Assembly (NCBI RefSeq): GCF_014648595.1
Contig: NZ_BMRK01000006.1
Location: forward strand, 1-64,000
Source of the DNA: Nocardioides luteus
GTDB taxonomy: Bacteria > Actinomycetota > Actinomycetes > Propionibacteriales > Nocardioidaceae
Direction: 5' to 3'
Length of the DNA: 64,000 nucleotides
Under the pieces are notes generated by a model that had not been told where the DNA came from, searched no databases, and saw only the letters and a list, made by a program, of their open reading frames with translations. Positions 1-9,560 of this stretch are shown here, one piece after another (the stretch's first letter is position 1; the number at the start of each line of letters is the position of its first letter). A program made the translations under genes and the position numbers.

Positions 1-524
1 GGCGGCCGAAGGCCGTCCTTGACTCCGGGGCAGATCGAGAAGACCCTCACGAACGGGTCGGCGGCCCACAGTCGGCTTCGGTGGTCGTTTCCGGCAGGGA
101 GGTCTCGACAGGCTCGACCTCCGGTGGACACCGCCGTGGGCTGGTGTCACGGGTGGGGTGGTCTCGACAAGCTCGACCACCGAGGCCCTCGGTCCCGACA
201 AACTCGACCTCCGGTGATCACCGGCGAGGGTTGGTGTTACGGGTGAGGTGGTCTCGACAAGCTCGACCACCGGTGACTAGCTCCGGAGACCGAATCCCCT
301 GCGCCGCACCCGGGCCGCCGCCCCGATAGCCAGCCAAGTTTTTTCTCGACGTGTCCCGGTGTCCAGGACCGCGAAGCGGCCGGCGTAGCCGGCGGCCGAA
401 GGCCGTCCTTGACTCCGGGGCAGATCGAGAAGACCCTCAGGAACGGGTCGGCGGCCCACGGTCGTCTCCGCGACACGTTCCCGGCAGGGAGGTCTCGACC
501 ACCGAGGGCCTGGGTCTCGAGTCC
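1..524. repeat. Repeat-rich intergenic region downstream of rluB
   Basis: No gene is supported here. Bases 1-109 recur at 391-499 (offset 390): the first 49 bases are identical, base 50 differs, bases 51-69 match, the next stretch diverges, and the last 19 bases match again. Bases 338-368 and 408-440 are an imperfect inverted repeat around a GC-rich centre, so the repeated element looks palindromic and the window starts inside another copy. Between the copies lie short repeats related to GGTCTCGACAAGCTCGACC. This looks like dispersed intergenic repeat material, not a gene. Confidence 0.75.
157..275. repeat. Short repeats GGTCTCGACAAGCTCGACC
   Basis: The core GGTGGTCTCGACAAGCTCGA occurs at 157-182 and again at 246-275. 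Degenerate copies lie at 101-127 (GACAGGCTCGACC) and 191-216 (GACAAACTCGACC), and a partial copy at 491. Each full copy ends in CCACC(G), the complement of its GGTGG beginning, so single units can fold. The spacing is irregular and no spacers resemble a CRISPR. Confidence 0.7.
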
Positions 525-1292
525 TTACAGCTCGGTGTTGTCGAGCAGCTCGCCGAGCTCCTCGCGGGAGAGGTCGCGCATGTCGCCGGGCTTCATCGAG
601 CCCAGGCGGACGGGGCCGATGCGGGTGCGGGTGAGGCGGGTGACGGGGTGGCCGAGGTTGTCGAGGAGGCGGCGGACGATGCGGTTACGGCCTTCGTGGA
701 TGACCAGCTCGATGATCGACCTGTCCTTGCGGGTCTCCATGATTCGGGCCTTGGTCACGGTGACCGGGCCGTCGTCGAGGGTGACGCCGGCTAGGAGGCG
801 CTTGCGTACGTTGGGGAAGACCTCGCCCTTGACCTCGGCGACGTAGGTCTTGTCGACCTCGTAGCTGGGGTGGGCGAGGCGATGAGCGAAGTCGCCGTCG
901 TTGGTGAGGATGATCAGGCCCTCGGTGTCGGTGTCGAGGCGGCCGACGTGGAAGAGGCGCTCGGGGCGGTCGGCGACCAGGTCCGAGAGGTTGCGGCGGC
1001 CCTCGGGGTCGCTCATCGTGGAGACCACGCCACGCGGCTTGTTGAGGGCCAGGTAGACCTTGCCCGAGATCGGTGGGAGACGCTTGCCGTCGACGCGTAC
1101 GACGTCCTTGGTGGGGTCGACCTTGGTGCCGAGGCGGGTGACGACCTCGCCGTTGACCTCGACGCTGCCGTTGAGCATCAGGACCTCGCTGCCGCGGCGC
1201 GAGGCGATGCCGGCCAGGGCCAGCAGCTTCTGGAGCCGGATCAGGCCCTCGTCGTCCAGCGGCAGATCGTCTCGCTCAGGAAGCTCACTCAC
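525..1292 (-). CDS. rluB: 23S rRNA pseudouridine synthase, RluB/RsuA family
   Basis: 255 residues. An N-terminal S4 RNA-binding domain (about residues 18-65) is followed by an RsuA/RluB-type catalytic domain with the GRLD signature (HVGRLDTDTEGL), whose aspartate is the catalytic residue of the family. The expected reaction is uridine to pseudouridine in the peptidyl-transferase region of 23S rRNA. The GTG start at 1292 overlaps the scpB stop by four bases (GTGA), so the gene is probably translated by coupling at the end of the parA-scpA-scpB operon. The same order (ParA-like, scpA, scpB, pseudouridine synthase) is conserved in Mycobacterium and Streptomyces. The family call is firm; the exact uridine is by analogy. 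Confidence 0.93.
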   Translation of the reverse strand: MSELPERDDLPLDDEGLIRLQKLLALAGIASRRGSEVLMLNGSVEVNGEVVTRLGTKVDPTKDVVRVDGKRLPPISGKVYLALNKPRGVVSTMSDPEGRRNLSDLVADRPERLFHVGRLDTDTEGLIILTNDGDFAHRLAHPSYEVDKTYVAEVKGEVFPNVRKRLLAGVTLDDGPVTVTKARIMETRKDRSIIELVIHEGRNRIVRRLLDNLGHPVTRLTRTRIGPVRLGSMKPGDMRDLSREELGELLDNTEL

Positions 1293-1987
1293 GGGTTCGA
1301 TTCTCCCGCATGTTCGGAGCCAGCCCCATTCGCCGCAGACACATCGGACCCGGCCTCCTCGGGCTGAGCGGCGAGCGCCTCCTGGCTGACCTGCTCGGTC
1401 AGCTCCTCCTCCATGTCGGCGAGGTCGGGGAGGTACGGAGCCAGCTCGGGCAGCTCGCCGAGGTCGGTGATGCCGATGCGCTCGAGGAAGTAGCCGGTGG
1501 TGCGGTAGAGGTTGGCGCCGGTCTCGTGGTCCTGGCCGGCCTCCTCGACGAGACCGCGGGTGAGCAGCGTGCGCATCACACCGTCGACGTTGACGCCGCG
1601 GATCGCGGAGACCCGGGCGCGGGAGACGGGCTGCTTGTAGGCGACCACCGCGAGGGTCTCCAGCGCAGCCTGGGTGAGCCGGGCCTGCTGGCCCTCGAGC
1701 ACGAAGCCCTCGACGACGCTGGCGTACTCCTCACGGGTGTAGAAGCGCCAGCCGCCCGCGACGTTGCGCAGGTCGAAGCCGCGGCCCTGCTCGGTGTACT
1801 CGGCAGAGAGGCTGGTCAGCGCCTCCACGACGGCGGCCGTCGGCTGCCCGACCGCCGCGGCGAGCGCGGCCGCCTCGAGCGGCTCGTCGGCGACCATCAG
1901 CACCGCCTCGAGCGCCGGTCGCAGGTCGCCGAGATCGAGCTCGAGGGTCTCCTCGCCGTCACCAGATCCTGTCGAGACCTCAGTCAT
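1289..1987 (-). CDS. scpB: Segregation and condensation protein ScpB
   Basis: About 232 residues with two winged-helix domains typical of ScpB, preceded by a short acidic N-terminus. It is the dimeric kleisin-associated subunit that joins ScpA and SMC in the condensin complex. I chose ATG 1987 because AAGGA lies just upstream; an in-frame ATG at 2005 would add six residues. The gene overlaps the scpA stop by 8 bases and rluB by 4. The C-terminal tail after about residue 190 is acidic and alanine-rich, probably disordered. The SMC gene is not in the window. Confidence 0.93.
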   Translation of the reverse strand: MTEVSTGSGDGEETLELDLGDLRPALEAVLMVADEPLEAAALAAAVGQPTAAVVEALTSLSAEYTEQGRGFDLRNVAGGWRFYTREEYASVVEGFVLEGQQARLTQAALETLAVVAYKQPVSRARVSAIRGVNVDGVMRTLLTRGLVEEAGQDHETGANLYRTTGYFLERIGITDLGELPELAPYLPDLADMEEELTEQVSQEALAAQPEEAGSDVSAANGAGSEHAGESNP

Positions 1988-2891
1988 CGTCCTTCTCCCC
2001 ATCATCGGCGCCGCCCTCCGCGGGCGGCTGCCCCTCGAACTCGTCCTGGATCAGATCATCGACGTCGAGCGCGTCCTCGCCGGTCCAGCGTACGGTCAGC
2101 TCGCCCAGCGCGGTGACCTGGTCGAAGGCGACCGCACCCTCGCGGAAGAGCTCCAGCAGAGACAGGAACCGGGCCACGGTCGTCAGCGTGTCCGGCGAGT
2201 CGGCGCACAGGCCCCGGAACGTCACCTGCCCGGAGGCGCGCAGCCGCTCGATGACCAGGGCGGCCTGCTCCTTGACCGACACCTTCGAGCCGTGGATGTG
2301 GGACAGCCCGATCTCCGGCGGCCCCGGCTTCGGCGCCATCGCCGCCGCAGCCAGCTGGGCGAACTGCTTCAACCCGATCCCGATCAGCACCTCCGGCAGC
2401 AGCCCCGCGTAGCGCGGCTCGAGCTGCACCGACCGGGGATGGCGCTTCGACTCCTTCGCGAGCCGGTCACCGAACACGGCCGCGACCTGCTTGAACGCCT
2501 TGTACTGCAGCAGCCGCGCGAAGAGCAGGTCGCGGGCCTCGAGCAGGGCGAGGTCCTCCTCGTCCTCCACGTCACCCTGCGGCAGCAGCCGCGCCGCCTT
2601 CAGGTCGAGCAGCGTGCTCGCGACCAGCAGAAAATTGGAGGTCTGCTCGAGGTCCCAGGCACCCTTGCCGCCCTCGGCGGCACCCTTCTTGACGAAGGCG
2701 ATGAACTCGTCGGTGACCGTGGCCAGCGAGACCTCGGTGATGTCGAGCTTGTGCTTGGCGATCAGGCTGAGCAGCAGGTCGAAAGGGCCCTCGAAGTTGT
2801 CGAGGCGTACCTCGAAACCCCCGCTCCCGCTCGATTCCTGCTCCTCGGCCCCCTCAGGGGCATCGGACATCTCTGCGACCGTCACCGTCAC
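1980..2891 (-). CDS. scpA: Segregation and condensation protein ScpA (kleisin)
   Basis: 303 residues. The ScpA signature FEGPFDLLLSLIAKHKLDI lies near residue 34, and a C-terminal winged helix ends near 275. It bridges the SMC head domains and binds ScpB. Start GTG 2891 overlaps the preceding gene by GTGA; GTG 2885 or ATG 2870 are alternatives. Residues 1-25 are acidic and low complexity, as is the C-terminal tail (GEKDDD). The gene sits between a ParA-like ATPase module and scpB, as in other actinobacteria, so origin segregation and condensation functions are co-transcribed. Confidence 0.93.
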   Translation of the reverse strand: MTVTVAEMSDAPEGAEEQESSGSGGFEVRLDNFEGPFDLLLSLIAKHKLDITEVSLATVTDEFIAFVKKGAAEGGKGAWDLEQTSNFLLVASTLLDLKAARLLPQGDVEDEEDLALLEARDLLFARLLQYKAFKQVAAVFGDRLAKESKRHPRSVQLEPRYAGLLPEVLIGIGLKQFAQLAAAAMAPKPGPPEIGLSHIHGSKVSVKEQAALVIERLRASGQVTFRGLCADSPDTLTTVARFLSLLELFREGAVAFDQVTALGELTVRWTGEDALDVDDLIQDEFEGQPPAEGGADDGEKDDD

Positions 2892-3253
2892 TCGGCGAGC
2901 CGGTGCACGAGGGCGCTGTCGTCCCCGTACTCCTCCAGGTCGGCCAGCACGATCGCCAGCGCCTCGCGCACCAGCCGACCGCGGTCGACCGCGACACCGT
3001 GCTTGGCGCGCAGGTTGAGCCGCGCGTGCTCGAGCTCGAGCAGCTCCTCGGAGGTGATGTAGACGGTCATCTTCTCGTCGTGACGTACGCGCCCGCTGGA
3101 CCGCTTCTTGGCGGCCGGCGCGCCTTCGGCCGGCTCGGGCACTGCGTGCACCGGACGCGCCTTCGCCTCGGCAGCTGCCGAGGATGCGGCACCGTCGGAC
3201 GTACGCCGGAAGAGGTCGTCGGCGGCGGGGACCCTCACTCGCCTCGTTGCCAT
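2888..3253 (-). CDS. Small protein with ribbon-helix-helix-like C-terminus, between ParA-like and ScpA
   Basis: 121 residues. The first 60 are low complexity and basic/alanine-rich. The last 60 begin with a short beta-strand (KMTVYIT) followed by two predicted amphipathic helices, the pattern of a ribbon-helix-helix DNA-binding fold. ATG 3253 lies inside the 3' end of the parA-like gene (19-base overlap), and the stop overlaps scpA by 4 bases, so all three should be made from one transcript. By position it could be the DNA-binding or partner protein of the ParA-like ATPase, as small RHH proteins are in plasmid ParA systems. That role is inferred; no function is established from the sequence. 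Confidence 0.8.
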   Translation of the reverse strand: MATRRVRVPAADDLFRRTSDGAASSAAAEAKARPVHAVPEPAEGAPAAKKRSSGRVRHDEKMTVYITSEELLELEHARLNLRAKHGVAVDRGRLVREALAIVLADLEEYGDDSALVHRLAE

Positions 3254-4227
3254 CGGGCCAGCACCTCCTTGGCGAGCAGCCGGTAGGAGTCGGCGCCGGT
3301 GGAGCTGGAGGCGTACTCGGTGATCGGCTCGCCGACCACGGTGGAGTCGGCGAACTTCACGGTGCGCCGGATGACGCTGTGGAAGACCCGGTCGCCCCAG
3401 CCGTTGACGAGGGTCTCCATGACCTCGCGGCTGTGCATGGTGCGGCTGTCGTACATCGTGCCCAGTATTCCGTCGATCCTCAGCCGCGGGTTGAGCCGCT
3501 CCTGGACCTTGTCGATGGTGTCCTTGAGCAGCGCGACACCACGCAGCGCGAAGTACTCGCACTCCAGCGGCACGACCACGGAGTCGGCGGCGGTCAGCGC
3601 GTTGACGGTCAGCAGACCCAGGCTCGGCTGGCAGTCGATGAGGATCACGTCGTAGTTGGGCACGGCCGGCGCGAGGGCTCGGGCCAGGGTCTGCTCGCGG
3701 GCGACCTCCTGGACCAGCTGCACCTCGGCGGCGGAGAGGTCGATGTTGGCCGGGAGCAGGTCGACGCCGTCGATGCCGGAGGGGACCACCACGTCCTCGA
3801 GCGTGATGTCACGCTCCATCAGCAGGTTGTAGACGGTCAGCTCGATCTCGTTGGGCTGGAGCCCGAGACCGACCGAGAGCGAGCCCTGCGGGTCGAAGTC
3901 GACCAGCAGCACCTTGCGGCCGTGCTCGGCCAGCGCTGCACCCAGGTTGATGGTGGTCGTGGTCTTGCCGACGCCACCCTTCTGGTTGACCATCGCGACC
4001 GTGCGAGCCGGGCCGCCGGTGGCGGGGCCGGGCTCGGGCAGGTGTGGCCAGGGGCGGCCGGTCGGCCCCATCTTGGTCTTGCCCGGGGAGTCGAACGAGC
4101 CCGCGTCGGGCTCGGGAGCGTTGGCTCGCAGACGGGCCGAGGGCGGGTACGCCGGAGAGGACTCCGACGTCTGCGGAGGCATCTGCGGCGCAGTCGCGCC
4201 ACCTGCTCCGAAATAGCTGTCTTCCAT
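3235..4227 (-). CDS. ParA/Soj-like chromosome partitioning ATPase
   Basis: 330 residues. A proline-rich, probably disordered N-terminus (about 75 residues) precedes a ParA ATPase domain with the deviant Walker A KGGVGKTT (starting near residue 83), the DFDPQG switch segment and IDCQPSLG. This is the scpA-linked paralogue (Rv1708-like), not the origin-linked ParA of the parAB pair. The start is ATG 4227 with GGAGGA directly upstream; the tight spacing leaves the start slightly uncertain. A likely promoter lies at 4324-4353. It probably acts dynamically on the nucleoid with the small RHH-like protein next to it. Confidence 0.9.
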   Translation of the reverse strand: MEDSYFGAGGATAPQMPPQTSESSPAYPPSARLRANAPEPDAGSFDSPGKTKMGPTGRPWPHLPEPGPATGGPARTVAMVNQKGGVGKTTTTINLGAALAEHGRKVLLVDFDPQGSLSVGLGLQPNEIELTVYNLLMERDITLEDVVVPSGIDGVDLLPANIDLSAAEVQLVQEVAREQTLARALAPAVPNYDVILIDCQPSLGLLTVNALTAADSVVVPLECEYFALRGVALLKDTIDKVQERLNPRLRIDGILGTMYDSRTMHSREVMETLVNGWGDRVFHSVIRRTVKFADSTVVGEPITEYASSSTGADSYRLLAKEVLARWQRGE

Positions 4228-4486
4228 TCCTCCACCCCCGGTTCAGTTGCCGCGAGCCTCGGAACGTTCACGGCGTGCGGGTCTATATGTCGACACGGCG
4301 ACTCTATGACCCGGATCTGCGCGACTGTAGGAGCCGCGCCGGGCGTGTCACAAGGCAAATCCGAGTGATTCTGCTAAGCGAGCCGAATCTGTTGATGACC
4401 TGTGCACTTGGTGCCCCGCCAGCCCCACAGGAGGGGCCGGCGCTGTGGAGAAATCTGTGGATGAATCTCCGGCGTGCCGGCCGAAC
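4228..4486. promoter_or_regulatory. ParA-like gene upstream region: promoter and DnaA-box-like sites
   Basis: No gene is seen. On the minus strand TTGTGA (4348-4353) and TACAGT (4324-4329) are 18 bases apart, a plausible vegetative promoter for the parA-scpAB operon. Nonamers TGTGGAGAA (4444-4452) and TGTGGATGA (4456-4464) each match 8 of 9 positions of the DnaA box TGTGGATAA. Weaker look-alikes are at 4390-4398 and 4401-4409. The promoter call is moderate; the DnaA-box reading is speculative. Confidence 0.45.
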
Positions 4487-4633
4487 TCAGCGGGTGCGGC
4501 GACGCTTCTTGTACTGGTCGTACGCCTTGCTCGCAGCGTCCTTGATCTTCTTCTGGTTCTCGGGCTTGCGAGCCTCGTTGGCCACCTTGGCGATGACGGC
4601 GCCCACGATCGGGTTTCTCAGAAGCTTGCGCAT
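4487..4633 (-). CDS. 48-residue basic protein
   Basis: ATG 4633 to TGA 4487 encodes MRKLLRNPIVGAVIAKVANE followed by a lysine/arginine-rich half ending in YKKRRRTR. It is a short amphipathic N-terminus with a strongly basic helical C-terminus. Coding is supported by GC-rich third positions and by its place between stop-bounded genes. I do not recognise the family. The charge would suit nucleic-acid or membrane-surface binding, but that is only inferred. It lies 30 bases downstream of the helicase stop and could share its transcript. Confidence 0.6.
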   Translation of the reverse strand: MRKLLRNPIVGAVIAKVANEARKPENQKKIKDAASKAYDQYKKRRRTR

Positions 4634-4663
4634 GCGCCAACGCTAGCCGACTCCGGCCCAGGG

Positions 4664-7273
4664 TCACAGCCTGCGCATCGCCACCGTGGCCAGGACGAGC
4701 TCTCCGGCCTCGTCGCTGGCGTCGAGATCGGCCACCGCCTCGATGACCCAGTCGTGGTCACCGGCCGGGTCGTCGATGGTCTGGGTGATCCGCCACACCC
4801 GCGTGGAGTCGTACGTCTCGTCGTCCTCGTCTACTCCGGCGGGCGCTCCGCGCTCGGCGGTCCAGGTGAGCAGCTTGGGTGAGCGCGAGTCGGCGGAGAT
4901 GCCGACGTCGTCGTGCTCGGCGAAGTACTCCTCCAGCGCGTCGTCCCAGCGCGAGCGGGTCATCACGACCTCGCGAGCCGGCTCGACCCGGTCGGCGGCC
5001 GAGCGCTCCAGCGCCATCAGGCCGTCGAGGTCGTCGCGGGAGACCGCGTCGACCCGCGCCCACATCGCGTTGCGGACCATGACCTCGAAGGCGCGGGTCT
5101 GCTGCGAGAGCGACCGCGGCGGCGGTGGCGCCTCGTGGTGGGCGACCGCGGAGGGGATGTGGTCGGGGTCGGAGAGCGCCTCCCACTCGTCGAGCAGCGA
5201 GGAGTCGGTCTGCCGGATGGTCTCCCCCAGCCACTCGATCAGGTCCTCGACCTCGGGAGTCTTGTAGGTCTCGGGCACGGTGTGGCGGAACGTGCGGTAG
5301 GCGTCGGTCAGGTAGCGCAGCACCAGGCCCTCGGAGCGGGCGAGCTGGTAGCGGCGGACGACGTCGGTGAAGGTCATCCCCTGCTCGTACATCTCGCGCA
5401 GGATCGACTTCGGGTCGAGAGCGTCCTCGGGCAGCCACGGGTGGGTGCCACGGTAGACCTCGAAGAGCGCCTCGAGCCGCTCTGCCATCGGCCGGGGCCA
5501 GGTGATGTCCTCGATGAGCGCCATCCGCTCGTCGTACTCGATCCCGTCGGCCTTCATGTTCTCGATCGCCTTGCCGCGGGCCTCGTGCTGCTGGGCGAAG
5601 AGGATCTGGCGCGGCGGCTCGAGGACGGCCTCGATCACCGAGACGATCTCCAGGGTGTGCTCCGGCGACTCGGGGTCGAGCGTGTCGAGCGCCGCGAGCG
5701 CGAAGTGGGCCAGCGGCTGGTTGAGCGCGAAGTCGGCCGGGAGATCCTCGGTGAGGACGTAGCGGCGGCCGTACGCATCGGGCTCGGCGAGCCGGGTCAG
5801 GACCCCGCTGTGGACCAGTGAGCGGGTCAGGCGCAGGGCGCGGCGGGCGAGCTTGAGCTGGTTGCGCCGGTCCTCGTGGTTGTCCATGGTGATCCGGCGC
5901 ATCACCGTGAAGGCGTCCTCGTCGCGGGCGACCACGTTGAGGATCATCGAGTTGTCGACCTTCATCCGGCTCTGCAGCGGCTCTGGGGCACCGTCGACGA
6001 GCTTGGTGAAGGTGGCCTCGGTCCACACCACCGTGCCCTCGGGCGGCTTCTTGAGCTGGGCCTTGGAGTTCTTCTTGCCGGCCTTGCGGCGCTCCTCGGA
6101 CTTCGCCTTGGCCTTCTCGTTCTCGATGATGTGCTCGGGCGCCTGGACGACGACGTAGCCCTGGGTGTCGAACCCGGCCCGGCCGGCGCGGCCGGCGATC
6201 TGGAGGAACTCGCGGGTGCGGAGGATGCGCTGGCGGCGACCGTCGAACTTGGCCAGACCGGTGAAGAGCACGGTGCGGATCGGGACGTTGATGCCGACCC
6301 CGAGGGTGTCGGTGCCGGCGATGACCTTGAGCAGGCCCGCCTGGGCGAGCTGCTCCACGAGCCGTCGGTAGCGCGGCAGCATGCCGGCGTGGTGGACGCC
6401 GATGCCCTTGCGCAGCAGCTTGGCGAGAGTCTTGCCGAAACCGGCCGCGAACCGGACCGGCTCGAGACGCCGGGCGATCTGCTCCTTCTCCTCGGTGGTC
6501 AGCTTCAGCCAGCCGGCGTTGAGCAGCGCGGTGCCGTGGGTGACGGCGTCCTTCTGGGTGAAGTGGACGACGTAGACCGGTGCCTGCCCGGTGGTGACCA
6601 GCTCCTCGAGGGTCTCCTGCAGCGGCGTCAGCCGCCAGTCGAAGGTGAGCGGGACGGGCCGCTCCGCCTGGTCGACCAGGACCGTGTCGCGGCCGTTGCG
6701 GTTGGTCAGGTCCTTGGCGAGAGCGCTGGTGTCACCGAGCGTGGCGGAGAGCAGCAGGAACTGCGCCTGCGGGAGCTCCAGCAGCGGCACCTGCCAGGCC
6801 CAGCCGCGGTCGGGTTCGCCGTAGTAGTGGAACTCGTCCATGATGACGAGCCCGACGTCGGCGTGGCTGCCCTCGCGCAGGGCCAGGTTGGCGAGCACCT
6901 CGGCGGTGCAGCAGATGATCGGGGCGTCGGCGTTGACCGAGGCGTCGCCGGTGAGCATGCCGACGTTCTCGGCGCCGAAGGTCTCGACGAGGTCGAAGAA
7001 CTTCTCGCTGACCAGGGCCTTGATCGGCGCGGTGTAGAAGGAGACCTTGTCCTCGGCGAGCGCGGCCGCGTGGGCGCCCGCGGCGACCAGCGACTTCCCC
7101 GAGCCGGTCGGCGTCGCCAGGATGACGTTGTCGCCGGCCAGGATGGACATGATCGCCTCGTCCTGGTGGGGGTAGAGGCTGCGCCCGCTCCCCTCGGCCC
7201 ACTCCACGACCGCCTCGTAGACGTCGTCGGGACTCGCGCCGACCTTGGGGATCCAGTCGGTCGTGCCCGTCAC
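4664..7273 (-). CDS. Ski2-like DEAD/DEAH-box helicase with DUF3516-type C-terminus
   Basis: 869 residues. Motif I is ATPTGSGKS (53-61), the DEAD-type box is DEFH (146-149), motif III is SAT (in LLSATLGD), and motif VI is [10 protein letters not shown]. After the two RecA-like domains comes a lysine-rich linker and a long helical C-terminal part typical of actinobacterial DUF3516 helicases. It probably unwinds RNA in decay or quality control; the substrate is unknown. GTG 7273 overlaps the xerD stop (GTGA). The reading frame stays open upstream inside xerD, but that part has no helicase similarity. Confidence 0.88.
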   Translation of the reverse strand: MTGTTDWIPKVGASPDDVYEAVVEWAEGSGRSLYPHQDEAIMSILAGDNVILATPTGSGKSLVAAGAHAAALAEDKVSFYTAPIKALVSEKFFDLVETFGAENVGMLTGDASVNADAPIICCTAEVLANLALREGSHADVGLVIMDEFHYYGEPDRGWAWQVPLLELPQAQFLLLSATLGDTSALAKDLTNRNGRDTVLVDQAERPVPLTFDWRLTPLQETLEELVTTGQAPVYVVHFTQKDAVTHGTALLNAGWLKLTTEEKEQIARRLEPVRFAAGFGKTLAKLLRKGIGVHHAGMLPRYRRLVEQLAQAGLLKVIAGTDTLGVGINVPIRTVLFTGLAKFDGRRQRILRTREFLQIAGRAGRAGFDTQGYVVVQAPEHIIENEKAKAKSEERRKAGKKNSKAQLKKPPEGTVVWTEATFTKLVDGAPEPLQSRMKVDNSMILNVVARDEDAFTVMRRITMDNHEDRRNQLKLARRALRLTRSLVHSGVLTRLAEPDAYGRRYVLTEDLPADFALNQPLAHFALAALDTLDPESPEHTLEIVSVIEAVLEPPRQILFAQQHEARGKAIENMKADGIEYDERMALIEDITWPRPMAERLEALFEVYRGTHPWLPEDALDPKSILREMYEQGMTFTDVVRRYQLARSEGLVLRYLTDAYRTFRHTVPETYKTPEVEDLIEWLGETIRQTDSSLLDEWEALSDPDHIPSAVAHHEAPPPPRSLSQQTRAFEVMVRNAMWARVDAVSRDDLDGLMALERSAADRVEPAREVVMTRSRWDDALEEYFAEHDDVGISADSRSPKLLTWTAERGAPAGVDEDDETYDSTRVWRITQTIDDPAGDHDWVIEAVADLDASDEAGELVLATVAMRRL

Positions 7274-8217
7274 AGGGCCCTCGGGTGTGCGGTCGCGAAG
7301 ACCTCTCGAAGATTGTCCACGGTGACAAGAGTGTAGATCTGCGTCGTGGTGACCGATGCATGGCCCAGCAGCTCCTGCACCACACGTACGTCGGCGCCGC
7401 CGTCGAGCAGGTGGGTGGCGAACGAGTGGCGCAGGGTGTGGGGCGAGACGTCCTTGTCGATCCCGGCGCGCTCGGCGGCCCGGGTCAGGACGGTCCACGC
7501 CGACTGGCGCGAGAGCCGCCCGCCGCGGGCGTTGAGGAAGAGCGCCCCGCCCGAACGGACCGAGGCGAGGTCGGGGCGGGCGCGGGTCAGGTAGGCCTCC
7601 ACGGCCTCGACGGCGTACGAGCCGACCGGCACGATGCGCTCCTTGCCACCCTTGCCGCGGAGCAGGACGACGTTGTCGACGCGGTCGAGGTCGTCGACGT
7701 CGAGGCCGACCGCCTCGGAGATGCGGGCGCCGGTGCCGTAGAGCACCTCCAGGAGGGCACGGTCTCGCAGCGAGAGCGGGGTGCCGGGCGCGCCGGCGGC
7801 CTCCAGGATCGCCTCCACGTCGGCGAGCGGGAGCGCCTTCGGCAGCCGCTTCTCCGCGCGCGGCGGCTTCACGTGGCCGGCCGGGTTGGCCTCGACCAGC
7901 CCGTCGGCGACGGCGAACTTGTGGAAGCCGCGGACCGCCACGACGGTGCGTGCCGCGGAGGTGGCGCTCAGCGCCGGGTGGTCGTCATTGCCCTCGCGCA
8001 GGTGGGCGAGGAACGCCGAGACGGTCGCCTCCGAGACCCCGGTGAGGTCTTCGACCCGCTGCTCCGCGAGGAACTCGGCGTACCTCCTCAGGTCGCGGCG
8101 GTAGGACGAGAGCGTGTTGGCCGCGAGCCCCCGCTCCACCGTGAGGTGGTCGAGGTAGGTGCGCATCGCATGCTCCACCCCTGAAGCGGTGCCCGAGGCG
8201 TTCGGTGCGGCTGTCAC
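7270..8217 (-). CDS. xerD: Tyrosine recombinase XerD
   Basis: About 315 residues. An N-terminal SAM-like DNA-binding domain (starting at [12 protein letters not shown]) is followed by a catalytic domain with R in GTGARISE, K in [11 protein letters not shown]-x-x-R in HTLRHSF, H in LLGHAS and the nucleophile Y in TQIYT. It resolves chromosome dimers at dif, usually with XerC. I chose GTG 8217. GTG 8286 is inside a strong hairpin (8251-8286) and is unlikely; GTG 8178 or ATG 8166 would also keep the whole domain. The stop overlaps the helicase start, so the two genes are coupled. Confidence 0.92.
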   Translation of the reverse strand: MTAAPNASGTASGVEHAMRTYLDHLTVERGLAANTLSSYRRDLRRYAEFLAEQRVEDLTGVSEATVSAFLAHLREGNDDHPALSATSAARTVVAVRGFHKFAVADGLVEANPAGHVKPPRAEKRLPKALPLADVEAILEAAGAPGTPLSLRDRALLEVLYGTGARISEAVGLDVDDLDRVDNVVLLRGKGGKERIVPVGSYAVEAVEAYLTRARPDLASVRSGGALFLNARGGRLSRQSAWTVLTRAAERAGIDKDVSPHTLRHSFATHLLDGGADVRVVQELLGHASVTTTQIYTLVTVDNLREVFATAHPRAL

Positions 8218-8250
8218 GTCCCCATCCAACCAGGGGACGCGAGCCGGGGT

Positions 8251-8286
8251 GTGCAGGAATGCCCGGCGGACCGGGTATTCCTGCAC
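8251..8286 (-). terminator. Hairpin terminator after ald
   Basis: GTGCAGGAAT pairs with ATTCCTGCAC at the ends, and inside them CCCGG pairs with CCGGG around a CGGA loop. This gives a near-perfect 36-base hairpin 16 bases after the ald stop. There is no T-run, which is common for actinobacterial terminators. It argues that xerD starts downstream of it. Confidence 0.7.
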
Positions 8287-8302
8287 GGATTCCGCGACGG
8301 GA

Positions 8303-9418
8303 TCAGGAGAGCACGGATGCCAGCGGGACCGACTCGATGCCGACGGCCTCGCCGACCGGGGCGTTGGTCAGCCGGCCGGCGTGGGTGTTGAGGCCCTTGG
8401 CGAGCGCGGCGTCGTCGCGCAGCGCCTGCTCCCAGCCGTGGTTGGCCAGCGCCACGGCGTACGGCATGGTCGCGTTGGTGAGCGCGTAGGTGGAGGTGTT
8501 GGGGACCGCACCGGGCATGTTCGCCACGCAGTAGAACGTGGAGTCGTGGACCTCGTAGGTCGGGTCGGCGTGGGTGGTGGGCCGGGAGTCCTCGAAGCAG
8601 CCGCCCTGGTCGATGGCGATGTCGACGAGCACGGAGCCGGGCTTCATCCGGGAGACCAGCTCGTTGGTGACCAGCTTCGGGGCCGCGGCGCCGGGGATGA
8701 GCACGGCGCCGATGACCAGGTCGGCCTCGAGGACCTGCTCCTCGAGGGCGAGCTTGTTGGAGGCCAGCCCGTGGACCTGGTTGGAGTAGCGCCAGAACGA
8801 CATCCGCAGCTTCTCCAGGTCGGTGTCGAGCAGGGTGACGTCAGCCCCCATGCCGAGCGCGATGTTGGCGGCGTTCTGGCCGGAGACGCCGGCGCCGATG
8901 ATGACGACCTTGGCGTTCTTGACGCCGCCGACGCCGCCCATCAGGGTGCCGCGACCGCCCTGGGCCTTGAGGAGGTTGTAGGCGCCGACCTGGGGCGCCA
9001 GGCAGCCGGCGACCTCCGACATCGGGTAGAGCAGCGGCAGCGCGCGGTTGGGCAGCTCGACGGTCTCGTACGCGATCGCGGTGACCTTCTTGGCCAGCAG
9101 CTCCTCGGTCAGCGGCTTGTCGGCGGCCAGGTGGAGGTAGGTGAAGAGGGTCAGCCCCTCGCGCAGGCGGTGGTACTCCTCCGCGACCGGCTCCTTGACC
9201 TTGAGCACGAGGTCGGCATTGCCCCAGGTCTCGTCGGCGTCCCCGAGGATCTTGGCACCCACGGCGGCGTAGTCGTCGTCGGAGATGGAGGAACCGGCGC
9301 CGGCGCCGGCCTCGAGGAAGACCTCGTGGCCGTTGGCCACCAGCTCGTGAACACCGGAGGGGGTGATCGCCACCCGGTATTCGTGGTTCTTGACTTCTTT
9401 CGGAACGCCGATCTTCAT
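8303..9418 (-). CDS. ald: Alanine dehydrogenase
   Basis: 371 residues, the usual length. It starts [17 protein letters not shown], with the substrate lysine and arginine of the family near the N-terminus, and has the Rossmann motif [10 protein letters not shown] in the middle. It catalyses reversible NAD-dependent deamination of L-alanine to pyruvate and ammonia in the cytoplasm, as a hexamer in known members. ATG 9418. It stands alone between the divergent Nudix gene and xerD, with its own downstream hairpin. Confidence 0.95.
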   Translation of the reverse strand: MKIGVPKEVKNHEYRVAITPSGVHELVANGHEVFLEAGAGAGSSISDDDYAAVGAKILGDADETWGNADLVLKVKEPVAEEYHRLREGLTLFTYLHLAADKPLTEELLAKKVTAIAYETVELPNRALPLLYPMSEVAGCLAPQVGAYNLLKAQGGRGTLMGGVGGVKNAKVVIIGAGVSGQNAANIALGMGADVTLLDTDLEKLRMSFWRYSNQVHGLASNKLALEEQVLEADLVIGAVLIPGAAAPKLVTNELVSRMKPGSVLVDIAIDQGGCFEDSRPTTHADPTYEVHDSTFYCVANMPGAVPNTSTYALTNATMPYAVALANHGWEQALRDDAALAKGLNTHAGRLTNAPVGEAVGIESVPLASVLS

Positions 9419-9560
9419 TGCCCTGCCTTCGTGTGACGCCCCGGACGTGGTGGTCCGTGGATGGTGGGTCAGCCGGATGTTCGCCGCCTGTGCGGCATGT
9501 CTAACCCGGTGTGGCGCAAGTCACCAAAATCACATCGATCGCACCTGGCCGGGCCTCTCC

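Noticed and set aside
157-275. CRISPR array
   Set aside because: Repeats are short, degenerate and irregularly spaced, with no spacer pattern and no cas gene nearby.
4444-4464. Replication origin
   Set aside because: Only two one-mismatch boxes, no AT-rich unwinding region, and no dnaA, dnaN or rpmH nearby.
8284-8286. GTG 8286 as xerD start
   Set aside because: It lies inside the ald terminator hairpin and adds residues without recombinase similarity.
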